Below are positions 1 through 6,355 of a DNA stretch of 18,353 nucleotides, in pieces. The stretch lies in NCBI GenBank assembly GCA_027063075.1, contig JAMOSM010000015.1, forward strand, positions 1-18,353. The letters run 5' to 3'. Position numbers and translations under genes: made by a program. Source of the stretch: Nautiliaceae bacterium (GTDB lineage: Bacteria > Campylobacterota > Campylobacteria > Campylobacterales > Nautiliaceae). Each line of letters starts with the position of its first letter. The stretch's first letter is position 1. Below the pieces are notes generated by a model. The model was not told the DNA's origin. It made no database searches and worked only from the letters and a program-made list of their open reading frames with translations.

Positions 1-75
1 TATAAAGACATTATTGCCGATTTTCCTCTTATTAATAAAAGTTTTGATTTAAGTTATGCCGGAAATGATTTGTAA
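1..75 (+). CDS. C-terminal end of a group 4 hydrogenase / complex-I-like large subunit (partial)
   Basis: Frame 1 is open from the window edge and ends in TAA at 73-75, giving 24 residues of a protein that begins outside the window. The segment IADFPLINKSFDLSYAGNDL aligns by eye with the C-terminal end of NuoD/HycE/EchE-type large subunits, where a stretch like 'ADxPLIxxSxDPCxxCxxR' carries the last two nickel-binding cysteines. Here the 'DPCxxCxxR' portion reads DLSYAGNDL, so both cysteines are absent, as in complex I NuoD and in hydrogenase-related complexes that lost the NiFe site. The small-subunit gene follows after 9 bases, which supports the assignment. Only the tail is visible, so the family call is moderate. 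Confidence 0.55.
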   Translation, partial: YKDIIADFPLINKSFDLSYAGNDL

Positions 76-84
76 AGGATAAAG

Positions 85-585
85 ATGCTAAGATTTTGGG
101 AAAAAAGACTTAAGACCGGGATAATTACCGAAAATTTGGAATTTGACAAAGAATTTGAAGAAATAAAAAAAGAGATAAAAGATAAAGTCAAAAAACACTT
201 TGCAGGAAGCCTTGCTATAAGAATGGTAGATAGTGGGAGTTGCAATGCGTGTGAAGCTGAATGTAACGCACTAAGTAATCCTTACTATGACCTTGAAAGA
301 CTTGGAATACATTTTGTTGCAAGCCCAAGACATGCTGATATTATGTTTTTAAGCGGGGTTATGACAATGAATATGTACCACCACGCCATTGATTGCTATA
401 ACCAGATGCCATCTCCAAAATGGGTAATTGCAATAGGAGATTGTGTAAAAGATTTAGGAGTCTTTGAAAAAACATATGCTATCAAAGGAAACGATTTAAA
501 GATAGATTATTTCATATCAGGATGTCCTCCAACTCCAGAAGAGATAATAAAAGGGCTTTTAGAATTTTTAAAAACTTTTAAATAA
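85..585 (+). CDS. NuoB/HycG-like iron-sulfur small subunit of a membrane-bound hydrogenase-type complex
   Basis: This 166-residue protein belongs to the complex I 20-kDa subunit / group 4 hydrogenase small-subunit family, which holds the [4Fe-4S] cluster next to the large-subunit active site on the cytoplasmic side of a proton- or sodium-pumping complex. The cluster ligands are visible as C53 and C56 (GSCNAC), C120 (IGDC) and C147 (SGCPPTPEEI). The CxxC spacing is that of the hydrogenase branch; NuoB of complex I has adjacent cysteines. Two further cysteines, C60 and C104, are probably not ligands. The first 40 residues are charged and specific to this branch. The start ATG has AAAGGA at 74-79 overlapping the stop of the upstream large subunit, so the two are surely co-transcribed. 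Whether the complex makes hydrogen depends on the upstream subunit, whose visible C-terminus lacks nickel ligands. Confidence 0.85.
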   Translation: MLRFWEKRLKTGIITENLEFDKEFEEIKKEIKDKVKKHFAGSLAIRMVDSGSCNACEAECNALSNPYYDLERLGIHFVASPRHADIMFLSGVMTMNMYHHAIDCYNQMPSPKWVIAIGDCVKDLGVFEKTYAIKGNDLKIDYFISGCPPTPEEIIKGLLEFLKTFK

Positions 586-618
586 TATTTTTAAGCTTTT
601 TTAATTTTATGTAAAACT

Positions 619-1020
619 TTATTCAAAAAACTTCTCAATAATCTCTTTTTGAATTCTTTTTGGTCTTTTTGCATTAAAATCAACAAACACCCATTCACTA
701 AATCCTGACGATATTAATTTATCATTTTTATAAATTTCATATTTTCTTATAACAGATACTTTTTTAACCTCATCAATAAATGTTTTTACAATCAACCTGT
801 CATTCTCAAAAGCAGGAAGCTTATATTCAATACAGTGTTTTTTTGCAATCCAGCTAACACCGTTTCTTTTATAGTATTCAATCCTAAAGCCCTCTTGTAT
901 GGAATGCTTCATAGCAGAATCTATCATCCATTCAAGATACCTTAAATTATTTACATGACCGTTAAAATCTATATCTTTTTTTGTAACAATAATCTCTTCT
1001 TTATAAATTTTCGGATTCAT
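619..1020 (-). CDS. Hotdog-fold acyl-CoA/acyl-ACP thioesterase (4HBT family)
   Basis: This 133-residue protein has the length and layout of single-domain hotdog thioesterases (YbgC/FadM/acyl-ACP thioesterase-like), which hydrolyse acyl thioesters in the cytoplasm. The N-terminal active-site region reads DIDFNGHVNNLRYLEWM (residues 16-32); the Asp and the NGHVNN turn match the 'D.D..GHVNN..Y' signature of the acyl-ACP thioesterase branch. A typical strand block follows (about residues 70-117: VIRKYEIY, SSGFSEWVFVD), then a short KRPKRI segment. The substrate cannot be told from sequence. It lies downstream of nothing on its own strand within 39 bp except through the PEBP gene, which reads in the same direction and ends at 1060 after a terminator-like hairpin. 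AAGG lies 7-10 bases before the ATG. A TATAAT on the minus strand (1035-1040) sits very close to the start and would give an extremely short leader. Confidence 0.8.
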   Translation of the reverse strand: MNPKIYKEEIIVTKKDIDFNGHVNNLRYLEWMIDSAMKHSIQEGFRIEYYKRNGVSWIAKKHCIEYKLPAFENDRLIVKTFIDEVKKVSVIRKYEIYKNDKLISSGFSEWVFVDFNAKRPKRIQKEIIEKFFE

Positions 1021-1043
1021 AAAAAACCTTTTTAATTATAAGC

Positions 1044-1067
1044 AGAAAAGAAGGAGAAATTATCTCC
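1044..1067 (-). terminator. Weak intrinsic terminator after the PEBP gene
   Basis: Read on the minus strand, GGAGA - TAATT - TCTCC forms a 5-bp stem with a 5-base loop (1053-1067), overlapping the TAA stop of the PEBP gene and followed by TTCTTTTCT. The stem is short and the U-run is interrupted, so this is a weak candidate. Confidence 0.35.
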
Positions 1068-1584
1068 ATCCCCTTTGATAATACCCCATTACAGAAGCAC
1101 TTTCTATTGTGTGTTCTTTAATAGCTTCAGACAAAATCTGAGGGTTTATATCCCTGCTTACTTCAAATCCTTCTATATCTAACGCATACACAGTAATAAT
1201 ATATCTGTGAGGAGATCCTGGAGGCGGACAAGGACCTCCATATCCTATTTCACCATAATCATTAAGAGTTTGATATCCTAAATTAAAATAAGGACTGTCA
1301 GGATTTCCAGCTCCTTCAGGAAAATGAGTAACATTTACAGGAATATTTACAACAATCCAATGCCACCATCCGTGGTCTGTCGGAGCATCAGGGTCAAACA
1401 TAGTAATAGCAAAAGATTTAGTTTCTACCGGAAAATTATCCCACATAAGCTCAGGAGAGATATTTTCTCCCCCGCATAAAGAATAAACATATTTTAAAGG
1501 AATTCTCTCTTTAAAATCCGGGGCTTTTAAATTCATTGCATAAATCATAATACCTCCTATTAAAAAGATTAAAAGTTTTTTCAT
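1060..1584 (-). CDS. Secreted YbhB/YbcL-family (PEBP / Raf kinase inhibitor-like) protein
   Basis: The 174-residue protein has a short signal peptide (MKKLLIFLIGGIMIYA, residues 1-16), so it is likely periplasmic. The PEBP ligand-pocket motifs are both present: MFDPDAP at 62-68 followed by HGWWHWIVVNIP (71-82), and GGPCPPPGSPHRY at 116-128. Bacterial members fold like phosphatidylethanolamine-binding proteins, but their physiological role is generally unknown; I infer no specific ligand. Total length minus signal fits the usual ~155-160 residues of bacterial homologues. The start is well supported by GGAGGA six bases upstream of ATG. It is transcribed divergently from glyS across an 82-bp gap, and the thioesterase gene lies 39 bp downstream in the same direction. 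Confidence 0.9.
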   Translation of the reverse strand: MKKLLIFLIGGIMIYAMNLKAPDFKERIPLKYVYSLCGGENISPELMWDNFPVETKSFAITMFDPDAPTDHGWWHWIVVNIPVNVTHFPEGAGNPDSPYFNLGYQTLNDYGEIGYGGPCPPPGSPHRYIITVYALDIEGFEVSRDINPQILSEAIKEHTIESASVMGYYQRGWR

Positions 1585-1628
1585 AAATTCCTCCTTATAT
1601 TAATAATCGACACTTAAATAAATCCCTT

Positions 1629-1646
1629 TATAATTTTTGATAAAAT
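1629..1646 (+). promoter_or_regulatory. Candidate glyS -10 region in the divergent PEBP/glyS gap
   Basis: The gap contains two overlapping -10 candidates on the plus strand: TATAAT at 1629-1634, and TAAAAT at 1641-1646 preceded by TTTGA, which fits the extended -10 form (TTTGnTATAAT) described for the Campylobacterota housekeeping sigma factor. The second would leave a leader of about 15 bases ahead of the glyS ATG at 1667. The opposite-strand promoter for the PEBP gene must also lie in this gap, but no candidate stands out. Confidence 0.45.
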
Positions 1647-1666
1647 TACAACAAAAAAGGAATTTT

Positions 1667-3640
1667 ATGCTTAAACCTCTGCTTATAGAAATAGGAGTTG
1701 AAGAACTTCCCGCTATACCTTTATTAAAAGAACTTCCAAACATTGAAAAAAAATGGCTATCTGTTTTAGAAAAATATAATTTAAAAACAGGCTTTAGTTT
1801 TTATTATACCCCAAGAAGATTAACACTTTGGCATAGAGAATTCCCTGTAAAACAGCCTGATACCGAACAGGAAATCTGGGGAGCACCAAAAGCTATTGCT
1901 GAAAAGAACCTAAAAGCCCTTGAAGGTTTTGCTAAAAAATGCGGTATTTCACCTCAAGAAGTTACATACAAAACAAAAGGAAATCAGGAATTTTTATATT
2001 ATAAAACGATAATAAAAGGAAAAGAAGCAAAAGAACTTCTTCCTGAAATGATTGAAGAGTGGCTAAAAAGCCTAAATTTTGGCAAAACAATGAAATGGGG
2101 AGAGTGCAAAGAAGAGTTTATAAGACCTGTTAGATGGATTTTATGTATGCTTGAAGATGAAGCTTTGACATTTAATAAATACTGTGTAACATCAAGCAAC
2201 TTTACTATGCCTCACAGAGTATTTAAAGAACCAATTTTTATTGACTTTGTAGGAAACTATTTCTGCGAGCTTGATAAAAAAGGAGTAATTTTATATCAGG
2301 ACGAAAGAAAAAGAAAAATACTTGATGGCATAAAAAAAATAGAAAAAGAAAACGGTGTAACTGTTGAAATCGATGAAAATCTTCTCAATGAAATTGTAGC
2401 TATTACAGAATATCCGACTCCTCTTCTTGGAAGATTTGACGAAAAATTTTTAGTATTGCCTCCTGAAGTTATTATTACAAGTATGAAAGAGCATCAAAGA
2501 TATTTTCCTGTTTATAAAGACGGAAAACTTACAAATGCCTTTGTAGTTGTAAGCAATGCATATACAGATGATTTCAGCAAAATTATTAAAGGTAATGAAA
2601 AAGTATTAAGAGCTAGACTTAGTGATGCCTTATTCTTTTACGAAAATGACTTAAAAAACGGTTTAAGTATTGAAGGTCTAAAAGATATAGTCTATATGGA
2701 TAATTTAGGAAGCGTATATGATAAAGTAAAAAGAGAAGAAAAAATAGGTGAATATCTAGCTAAAAAATATAATAAAAACATAGAAAAAATTAATAAAGCA
2801 ATCAATCTTGCAAAAGCAGATTTATTAACCGAAATGGTTTATGAATTCACTGAACTTCAGGGAATTATGGGATATTATTATGCTAAAAAAGAAGGAATTG
2901 ATGAAGAAATAGCAACCGCAATAAAAGAGCAATACACAGATACTGCATCTAATGACATCTCAGCAATTTTAAATATCGCAAGAAACCTCGATACATTAAT
3001 GGGGCTTTTTAGCATAGGAAAACTTCCAAAAGGCAATAAAGACCCGTTTGGTCTAAGACGTGCGGCAAATTACATTATAAAAATAGCTCTTGAAAATAAT
3101 ATTCCCCTTGATATAAAAGAAGTTATAAATGACTTAAAAGAAAACTATCCCGGCCTTGATGAAGAAAAACTACTTCAGTTTATTTTCGAAAGACTTTATA
3201 AATTTTACAATGTAAACCCTTCAGTCATTAGATCAGTCCTTGCAACAGGAGAAAGTAACTTAAAAGAAATTGATAAAAAAATTAAACTTTTAAATAAAAT
3301 CGTTGAAAGCGAAGATTTTAAAGATTTAGCAGTAACTTTTAAAAGAGTGGCAAATATAGTAAAAGATTTTGATTTAAATTCAATCAGCGTTGATGAAAAT
3401 CTTTTTGAAAAAGAGGAAGAAAAAAAACTTTGGAAAGAGTTTAAAGAAGTAAAAGAGATTAAAGACCTTGAAAAGAAACTTGACTTTTTGGTATCTTTAA
3501 AACCACTTATAGATAAATTTTTTGACAATGTAATGGTAAATGTTGAAGATGAAAAAATAAAACATAACAGAAAAAGCCTTATTGCATCAATATACAAAGA
3601 GTTTTTGGATATAGGAGATATAAAAGAAATCACTCTTTAG
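1667..3640 (+). CDS. glyS: Glycyl-tRNA synthetase beta subunit
   Basis: Large subunit of the bacterial alpha2beta2 glycyl-tRNA synthetase, needed with GlyQ (not in this window) to charge tRNA-Gly in the cytoplasm. The N-terminus LLIEIGVEELPA (residues 4-15) is the family hallmark, as are FYYTPRRLT (about 47-55), WGAPKAIAEK (about 81-90) and KGNKDPFGLRRAANYII. The last ~100 residues are the lysine/glutamate-rich helical region corresponding to the DALR-type anticodon-binding domain. At 657 residues it is slightly shorter than the ~690 of E. coli but complete. I chose ATG 1667 over an in-frame TTG at 1637 because AAGGAA lies 4 bases upstream of 1667 and the protein then begins exactly at the conserved LLIEIGVEE block; the extra ten residues look like translated promoter. 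thiS follows after 8 bases and probably shares the transcript. Confidence 0.96.
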   Translation: MLKPLLIEIGVEELPAIPLLKELPNIEKKWLSVLEKYNLKTGFSFYYTPRRLTLWHREFPVKQPDTEQEIWGAPKAIAEKNLKALEGFAKKCGISPQEVTYKTKGNQEFLYYKTIIKGKEAKELLPEMIEEWLKSLNFGKTMKWGECKEEFIRPVRWILCMLEDEALTFNKYCVTSSNFTMPHRVFKEPIFIDFVGNYFCELDKKGVILYQDERKRKILDGIKKIEKENGVTVEIDENLLNEIVAITEYPTPLLGRFDEKFLVLPPEVIITSMKEHQRYFPVYKDGKLTNAFVVVSNAYTDDFSKIIKGNEKVLRARLSDALFFYENDLKNGLSIEGLKDIVYMDNLGSVYDKVKREEKIGEYLAKKYNKNIEKINKAINLAKADLLTEMVYEFTELQGIMGYYYAKKEGIDEEIATAIKEQYTDTASNDISAILNIARNLDTLMGLFSIGKLPKGNKDPFGLRRAANYIIKIALENNIPLDIKEVINDLKENYPGLDEEKLLQFIFERLYKFYNVNPSVIRSVLATGESNLKEIDKKIKLLNKIVESEDFKDLAVTFKRVANIVKDFDLNSISVDENLFEKEEEKKLWKEFKEVKEIKDLEKKLDFLVSLKPLIDKFFDNVMVNVEDEKIKHNRKSLIASIYKEFLDIGDIKEITL

Positions 3641-3648
3641 GAGAGAAA

Positions 3649-3849
3649 ATGAAAATTACAATAAACGGAATAGAAAAAGAGATAAAAGAAAATACCACCA
3701 TAAAAGAGCTTTTAGAAGAACTTAAAGTTCTTGATAAAACAATGGCGGTTGCTGTTAATATGAAAATAGTAAAAAAAGAGGAATGGGATAAATATACATT
3801 AAATAAAGGCGACAAAATAGAAGCCTTAAACTTTGTAGGAGGAGGTTAA
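3649..3849 (+). CDS. thiS: ThiS-family sulfur carrier protein
   Basis: This 66-residue protein has the ubiquitin-like beta-grasp pattern of ThiS: an opening strand MKITINGIEKEI, a helix with TTIKELLEELKV (21-32), a strand AVAVNMKIVKKEEW, and the C-terminal NFVGGG. The terminal Gly-Gly is the site that is adenylated by ThiF and converted to the thiocarboxylate that donates sulfur for the thiazole of thiamin. MoaD shares the fold and tail, but the size and the 'VAVN...W....L..GD.IE' pattern favour ThiS. No other thi gene is in view. AGGAGAG starting in the glyS stop codon provides the ribosome site, with glyS ending 8 bases before the start, suggesting co-transcription. Its stop codon overlaps that of the convergent gene on the other strand. 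Confidence 0.88.
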   Translation: MKITINGIEKEIKENTTIKELLEELKVLDKTMAVAVNMKIVKKEEWDKYTLNKGDKIEALNFVGGG

Positions 3850-4193
3850 ATCTCTTCTATCCCTGTAAAAATTAAATTAATTTCAAGCCCTTCTAAATCA
3901 TTATCTATTGTTGTAGCAAATATAATATCAGCGTCTTCATCAGCTATCTCATAAATCTTACCCATAATTTTTTCTATCTCAATTAAAGGAAAATCCTCTT
4001 TTAATCTAAAATTAATTAATACTCCTTTAGGAGTAAAATTAAGATTAAGTTCTTCTAAACATTTATCTGAATCTTTGCATTTTAATGTTTTTATATAAGC
4101 AAAACCTTCATAAGAACATATTAAATCTAAATCTTCAAAAGAAAGCGAAAACTCTAAATCATTTTTAGAAGTTATAAATTCAGAAAGGCTCAT
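3846..4193 (-). CDS. Stand-alone FtsZ C-terminal-domain-like protein (no GTPase domain)
   Basis: This 115-residue protein has no recognised name. By eye its whole length tracks the second (C-terminal alpha/beta) domain of FtsZ: FEDLDLICSYEGFAYI (19-34) resembles FtsZ 'F.DV..VM...G.A.M', PKGVLINF (55-62) resembles 'A.GVLIN', and ADEDADIIFATTIDNDLEG (84-102) with INLIFTGI resembles 'AD.DANIIFG..ID..L...V.VTVIATGF'. Spacing between these blocks is close to FtsZ, but the intervening 'RA..A...AI..PLL' helix is diverged, and there is no tubulin GGGTGTG signature, no GTPase domain and no C-terminal FtsA/ZipA-binding tail. ATG is preceded by AAAGGA. It lies 48 bp downstream of slyD and past the Tol-Pal genes on the same strand. 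A role in modulating FtsZ assembly is a hypothesis only. Open frame, normal lysine/glutamate/isoleucine-rich composition and a good ribosome site argue that it is a functional gene, not a remnant. Confidence 0.75.
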   Translation of the reverse strand: MSLSEFITSKNDLEFSLSFEDLDLICSYEGFAYIKTLKCKDSDKCLEELNLNFTPKGVLINFRLKEDFPLIEIEKIMGKIYEIADEDADIIFATTIDNDLEGLEINLIFTGIEEI

Positions 4194-4241
4194 ATTAAAT
4201 CCTTTGACACCTTTTAGTTGTGAAAATAAAGAGGAAGGGTC

Positions 4242-4742
4242 CTAGTGACCGCATCCGCAGTTACCACTACCACAGTGCCCACCCTGAGCTTCGGCTCCAA
4301 CTTGACCTGTTAGCGCCTCTTCAGGTGTAGCTTCTCTTTTATTTACCACTTTAACTTCAAATGTTAAATCTTCTCCCGCTAATGGGTGATTATAATCAAT
4401 TGTAACTTCTTTATCATTAAAATCTTTTACAGTTACAGCAATTACCTGACCATCTGGAGATTGACCATAAAGAGTCATTCCTTTTTGAAGTTCAATACCT
4501 TCAAACTGCTCTCTTGGAAGAGCCTGAACTAAATCTTCTCTGTACTCTCCATATGCTTCAGCAGCCGGAACAGTAATAGTTTTTTCCTCTCCAACTTCCA
4601 TTTTTTCAACTTCTTTTTCAAGACCAGGAATAATTTGTCCTTTTCCTGCTATAAATTCTAAAGGAGCTTGTCCTTTATTTGAATCAACTACTTCACCTTT
4701 TGAATTTTTAACTGTATATTCAATTCCATATACTGTTGCCAT
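4242..4742 (-). CDS. slyD: SlyD-type FKBP peptidyl-prolyl cis-trans isomerase / metallochaperone
   Basis: The 166-residue protein has the SlyD layout: FKBP half-domain at about 1-70 (GQAPLEFIAGKGQIIPGLEKEVEKM, AAEAYGE), the insert-in-flap chaperone domain at about 71-120, the returning FKBP segment NHPLAGEDLTFEVKVV (118-133), and a short Cys/His/Gly-rich tail GGHCGSGNCGCGH (154-166). SlyD isomerises prolyl bonds, binds unfolded proteins and, through such tails, binds nickel for delivery to hydrogenase maturation; the last role is inferred from the tail and fits an organism with hydrogenases. The tail is shorter than in E. coli. It has its own near-consensus promoter and AAGGA six bases before ATG, and it is followed by the FtsZ-C-like gene 48 bp downstream. 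Confidence 0.93.
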   Translation of the reverse strand: MATVYGIEYTVKNSKGEVVDSNKGQAPLEFIAGKGQIIPGLEKEVEKMEVGEEKTITVPAAEAYGEYREDLVQALPREQFEGIELQKGMTLYGQSPDGQVIAVTVKDFNDKEVTIDYNHPLAGEDLTFEVKVVNKREATPEEALTGQVGAEAQGGHCGSGNCGCGH

Positions 4743-4772
4743 GATTTTCCTTTTTTTAAATTATAAGTAAAG

Positions 4773-4783
4773 ATTATATCAAA
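4773..4783 (-). promoter_or_regulatory. Extended -10 promoter of slyD
   Basis: The minus strand reads TTTGATATAAT, a perfect match to the TTTGnTATAAT form of Campylobacterota sigma-70 promoters. It begins directly after the cpoB stop codon and would start transcription near 4766, about 24 bases before the slyD ATG. It implies that slyD and the FtsZ-C-like gene can be expressed separately from the Tol-Pal genes. Confidence 0.7.
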
Positions 4784-5674
4784 TTATTTTAGTTTTTCCA
4801 ACTCTTTTTTTGCCAATTTTGCATATTTAGAATTTGGATAATCATTAACTATTTTCTTAAAAGTAAGTTTTGCAGCCTCTTTATTTCCTAATTTTTCAAA
4901 AGATATAGCTGTATGGTATAAAAGCCTTTCAGTAAAAGAGGTTTTTTTAGGATAAAGCTCTACACTGTTTTTATAAAACCCTAAAGCTTTTTCATAATTT
5001 CCTTTTTTAAAAGCTATTTCACCTAAATAATATGAACTTGTCGCAGGCAGATAATTTTTTGAAAGAGTATATTCAAAAAGCTTTTGAGCTTTATCTAATT
5101 CTCCTCCAAAAAAATAAGCCTTTGCCTGTTTCATAGCTTCTTTAGGAGAGAGAGGTTTAGTCTGAAGTTTTTTTAAAGTTTCTAAAATAACATCCATTGA
5201 ATTTTTTAAATAGTTAAAATTATCATTTTGAATAACAGCCATCTCTTTTATTGATTTTTTAATATTTTGAATTTCGTTATTTAAATAAGTAATATTTTGT
5301 TCTAATGTTTTAATTTTTTTATCTAAATAAACATAATGTTCTTTTGTTAAATTAAGCTCTTTTTTAAAATTTATCATTGTCTGATTTAAAGAGTCAAGCT
5401 CTGCAAGAAGCGTACTAAAAGCTGCTAATTTTGTTTTTATTTCAGATAATGTTTCATCATAAGAAATCAGTCTAACTTTGTAGCTGTTTTTAAGTTTTTC
5501 TAATTCTTTTTTTAGTTTGTTTAATTCAGTAGAGAGTTTATTTATATTTTTTTTATTCTCTATAATAGCTTTTTCTTGTGGAGTTAAGCCATATTCACCG
5601 TTAATTCCTGCATTAAAAGGATTAATATCGGCATATAAAATAAATGGGACTAAAAAGAAAAAAATTTTTTTCAT
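4784..5674 (-). CDS. cpoB: CpoB/YbgF-type Tol-Pal-associated periplasmic coiled-coil TPR protein
   Basis: Last gene of the Tol-Pal set. Residues 1-15 form a signal peptide, so the protein is periplasmic. Residues from about 36 to 150 are a long, charged, leucine-rich coiled coil (trimerisation region in family members). From about 175 to the end are three TPR-like repeats, visible as AKAYFFGGELDKAQKLFEY, YYLGEIAFKKGNYEKALGFY and YHTAISFEKLGNKEAAKLTF followed by YPNSKYAKLA. In E. coli CpoB binds TolA and couples outer-membrane constriction to septal peptidoglycan synthesis by PBP1B. The N-terminal coiled coil here is longer than in E. coli (296 versus about 263 residues). pal ends 31 bases upstream, and the ribosome site of this gene is locked in an 11-bp hairpin. 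No terminator follows. Confidence 0.85.
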   Translation of the reverse strand: MKKIFFFLVPFILYADINPFNAGINGEYGLTPQEKAIIENKKNINKLSTELNKLKKELEKLKNSYKVRLISYDETLSEIKTKLAAFSTLLAELDSLNQTMINFKKELNLTKEHYVYLDKKIKTLEQNITYLNNEIQNIKKSIKEMAVIQNDNFNYLKNSMDVILETLKKLQTKPLSPKEAMKQAKAYFFGGELDKAQKLFEYTLSKNYLPATSSYYLGEIAFKKGNYEKALGFYKNSVELYPKKTSFTERLLYHTAISFEKLGNKEAAKLTFKKIVNDYPNSKYAKLAKKELEKLK

Positions 5675-5699
5675 ACAATTCCTTTTTTAAGGAATTGTA
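5674..5699 (-). promoter_or_regulatory. Hairpin sequestering the cpoB ribosome binding site
   Basis: An 11-bp perfect inverted repeat, TACAATTCCTT (5674-5684) and AAGGAATTGTA (5689-5699), is separated by only 4 bases. In the minus-strand transcript its 3' arm contains the AAGGA ribosome site and ends on the A of the cpoB start codon, so a folded hairpin would hide the initiation region. There is no U-run after it, which argues against a terminator. It may tune CpoB output relative to Pal, respond to temperature, or serve as an mRNA processing site. Confidence 0.6.
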
Positions 5700-5705
5700 C
5701 CTAAA

Positions 5706-6335
5706 TTATGGAAGGTATGTAAAATTGTCTCTTCTATTTAACCTCCAGCACCATCTAGCATGTGCAGTACATACAGGATTTAGTTCTCCATAACTTATAA
5801 TTGTAAGCTTTTGAGGATTAACCCCAAGTTTTATAAGAGCATTTTTTACACTGTTTGCTCTTTTTAATCCAAGTGCATAGTTATACTCTTCAGTCCCCCA
5901 CTCATCACAGTTACCTTCGATTCTAACAGTATAATTAGTTGGATTTGATTTAATAAGCTCTGCTAATTTCTCAACTTTTGGCCATTGGTCAGGTCTTATG
6001 TTATATTTGTCAAAATCAAAATAAACCACAATACTTGCCAATTTTTTAGCAAACTGCTGATTGTTTTGAGTTTGTGAAACTGTAATAGTAGTAGCAGTTA
6101 AATTTTGTTCTTCTACAACTCTATTTTCTGTACTAACACTCTCATTTTCCGTAGAAGTATTTAAGTTTTCCTCTGGCATACTAACAGCTACAGTTTGTGT
6201 TGAAGCAGTTTCATTTTTTTCTACAACATTTTGAGATGTTTTAGGCTGCTGAGCATTTTCTAAATCAGGATGCTTCGCACATCCAACTAACAAAAGTAAC
6301 GCACCAAGTCCTGTTGCTAACGCTAACTTTTTCAT
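5706..6335 (-). CDS. pal: Peptidoglycan-associated lipoprotein Pal
   Basis: Outer-membrane lipoprotein of the Tol-Pal system. The lipobox LLVGC places the lipidated cysteine at C19. Residues about 20-95 are a low-complexity Ser/Thr/Asn/Glu/Gln linker, longer than in E. coli Pal. The OmpA-like peptidoglycan-binding domain follows (about 98-209), with YFDFDKYNIRP, VRIEGNCDEWGTEEYNYALGLKRANSV and LTIISYGELNPVC, the usual diaminopimelate-binding signature region. The protein ends CWRLNRRDNFTYLP, where the conserved 'W.LNRR' is intact. Pal binds peptidoglycan and TolB and is recruited to the division site. AAAGGAG lies 6 bases before the ATG; tolB ends 20 bases upstream. A Cys replaces the usual His in 'EGHCDE' (here EGNCDE), but the neighbouring C and D are kept. 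Confidence 0.93.
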   Translation of the reverse strand: MKKLALATGLGALLLLVGCAKHPDLENAQQPKTSQNVVEKNETASTQTVAVSMPEENLNTSTENESVSTENRVVEEQNLTATTITVSQTQNNQQFAKKLASIVVYFDFDKYNIRPDQWPKVEKLAELIKSNPTNYTVRIEGNCDEWGTEEYNYALGLKRANSVKNALIKLGVNPQKLTIISYGELNPVCTAHARWCWRLNRRDNFTYLP

Positions 6336-6355
6336 TTAAATCTCCTTTATTTTAT

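Noticed and set aside
586..618. Bidirectional terminator between the small-subunit gene and the thioesterase gene
   Set aside because: The gap is A/T-run-rich but pairs only with mismatches and without G-C base pairs; too weak to call.
1637..1666. Ten-residue N-terminal extension of glyS from TTG
   Set aside because: AAGGAA sits just before ATG 1667, and the extension overlaps the promoter-like sequence.
3205..3633. 142-codon open frame antisense to the end of glyS
   Set aside because: It is Ser/Phe-rich with no domain, an effect of the lysine/glutamate-rich opposite strand in AT-rich DNA.
4236..4252. GGTC/GACC hairpin at the slyD stop codon
   Set aside because: Only a 4-bp stem followed by a broken U-run; likely chance.
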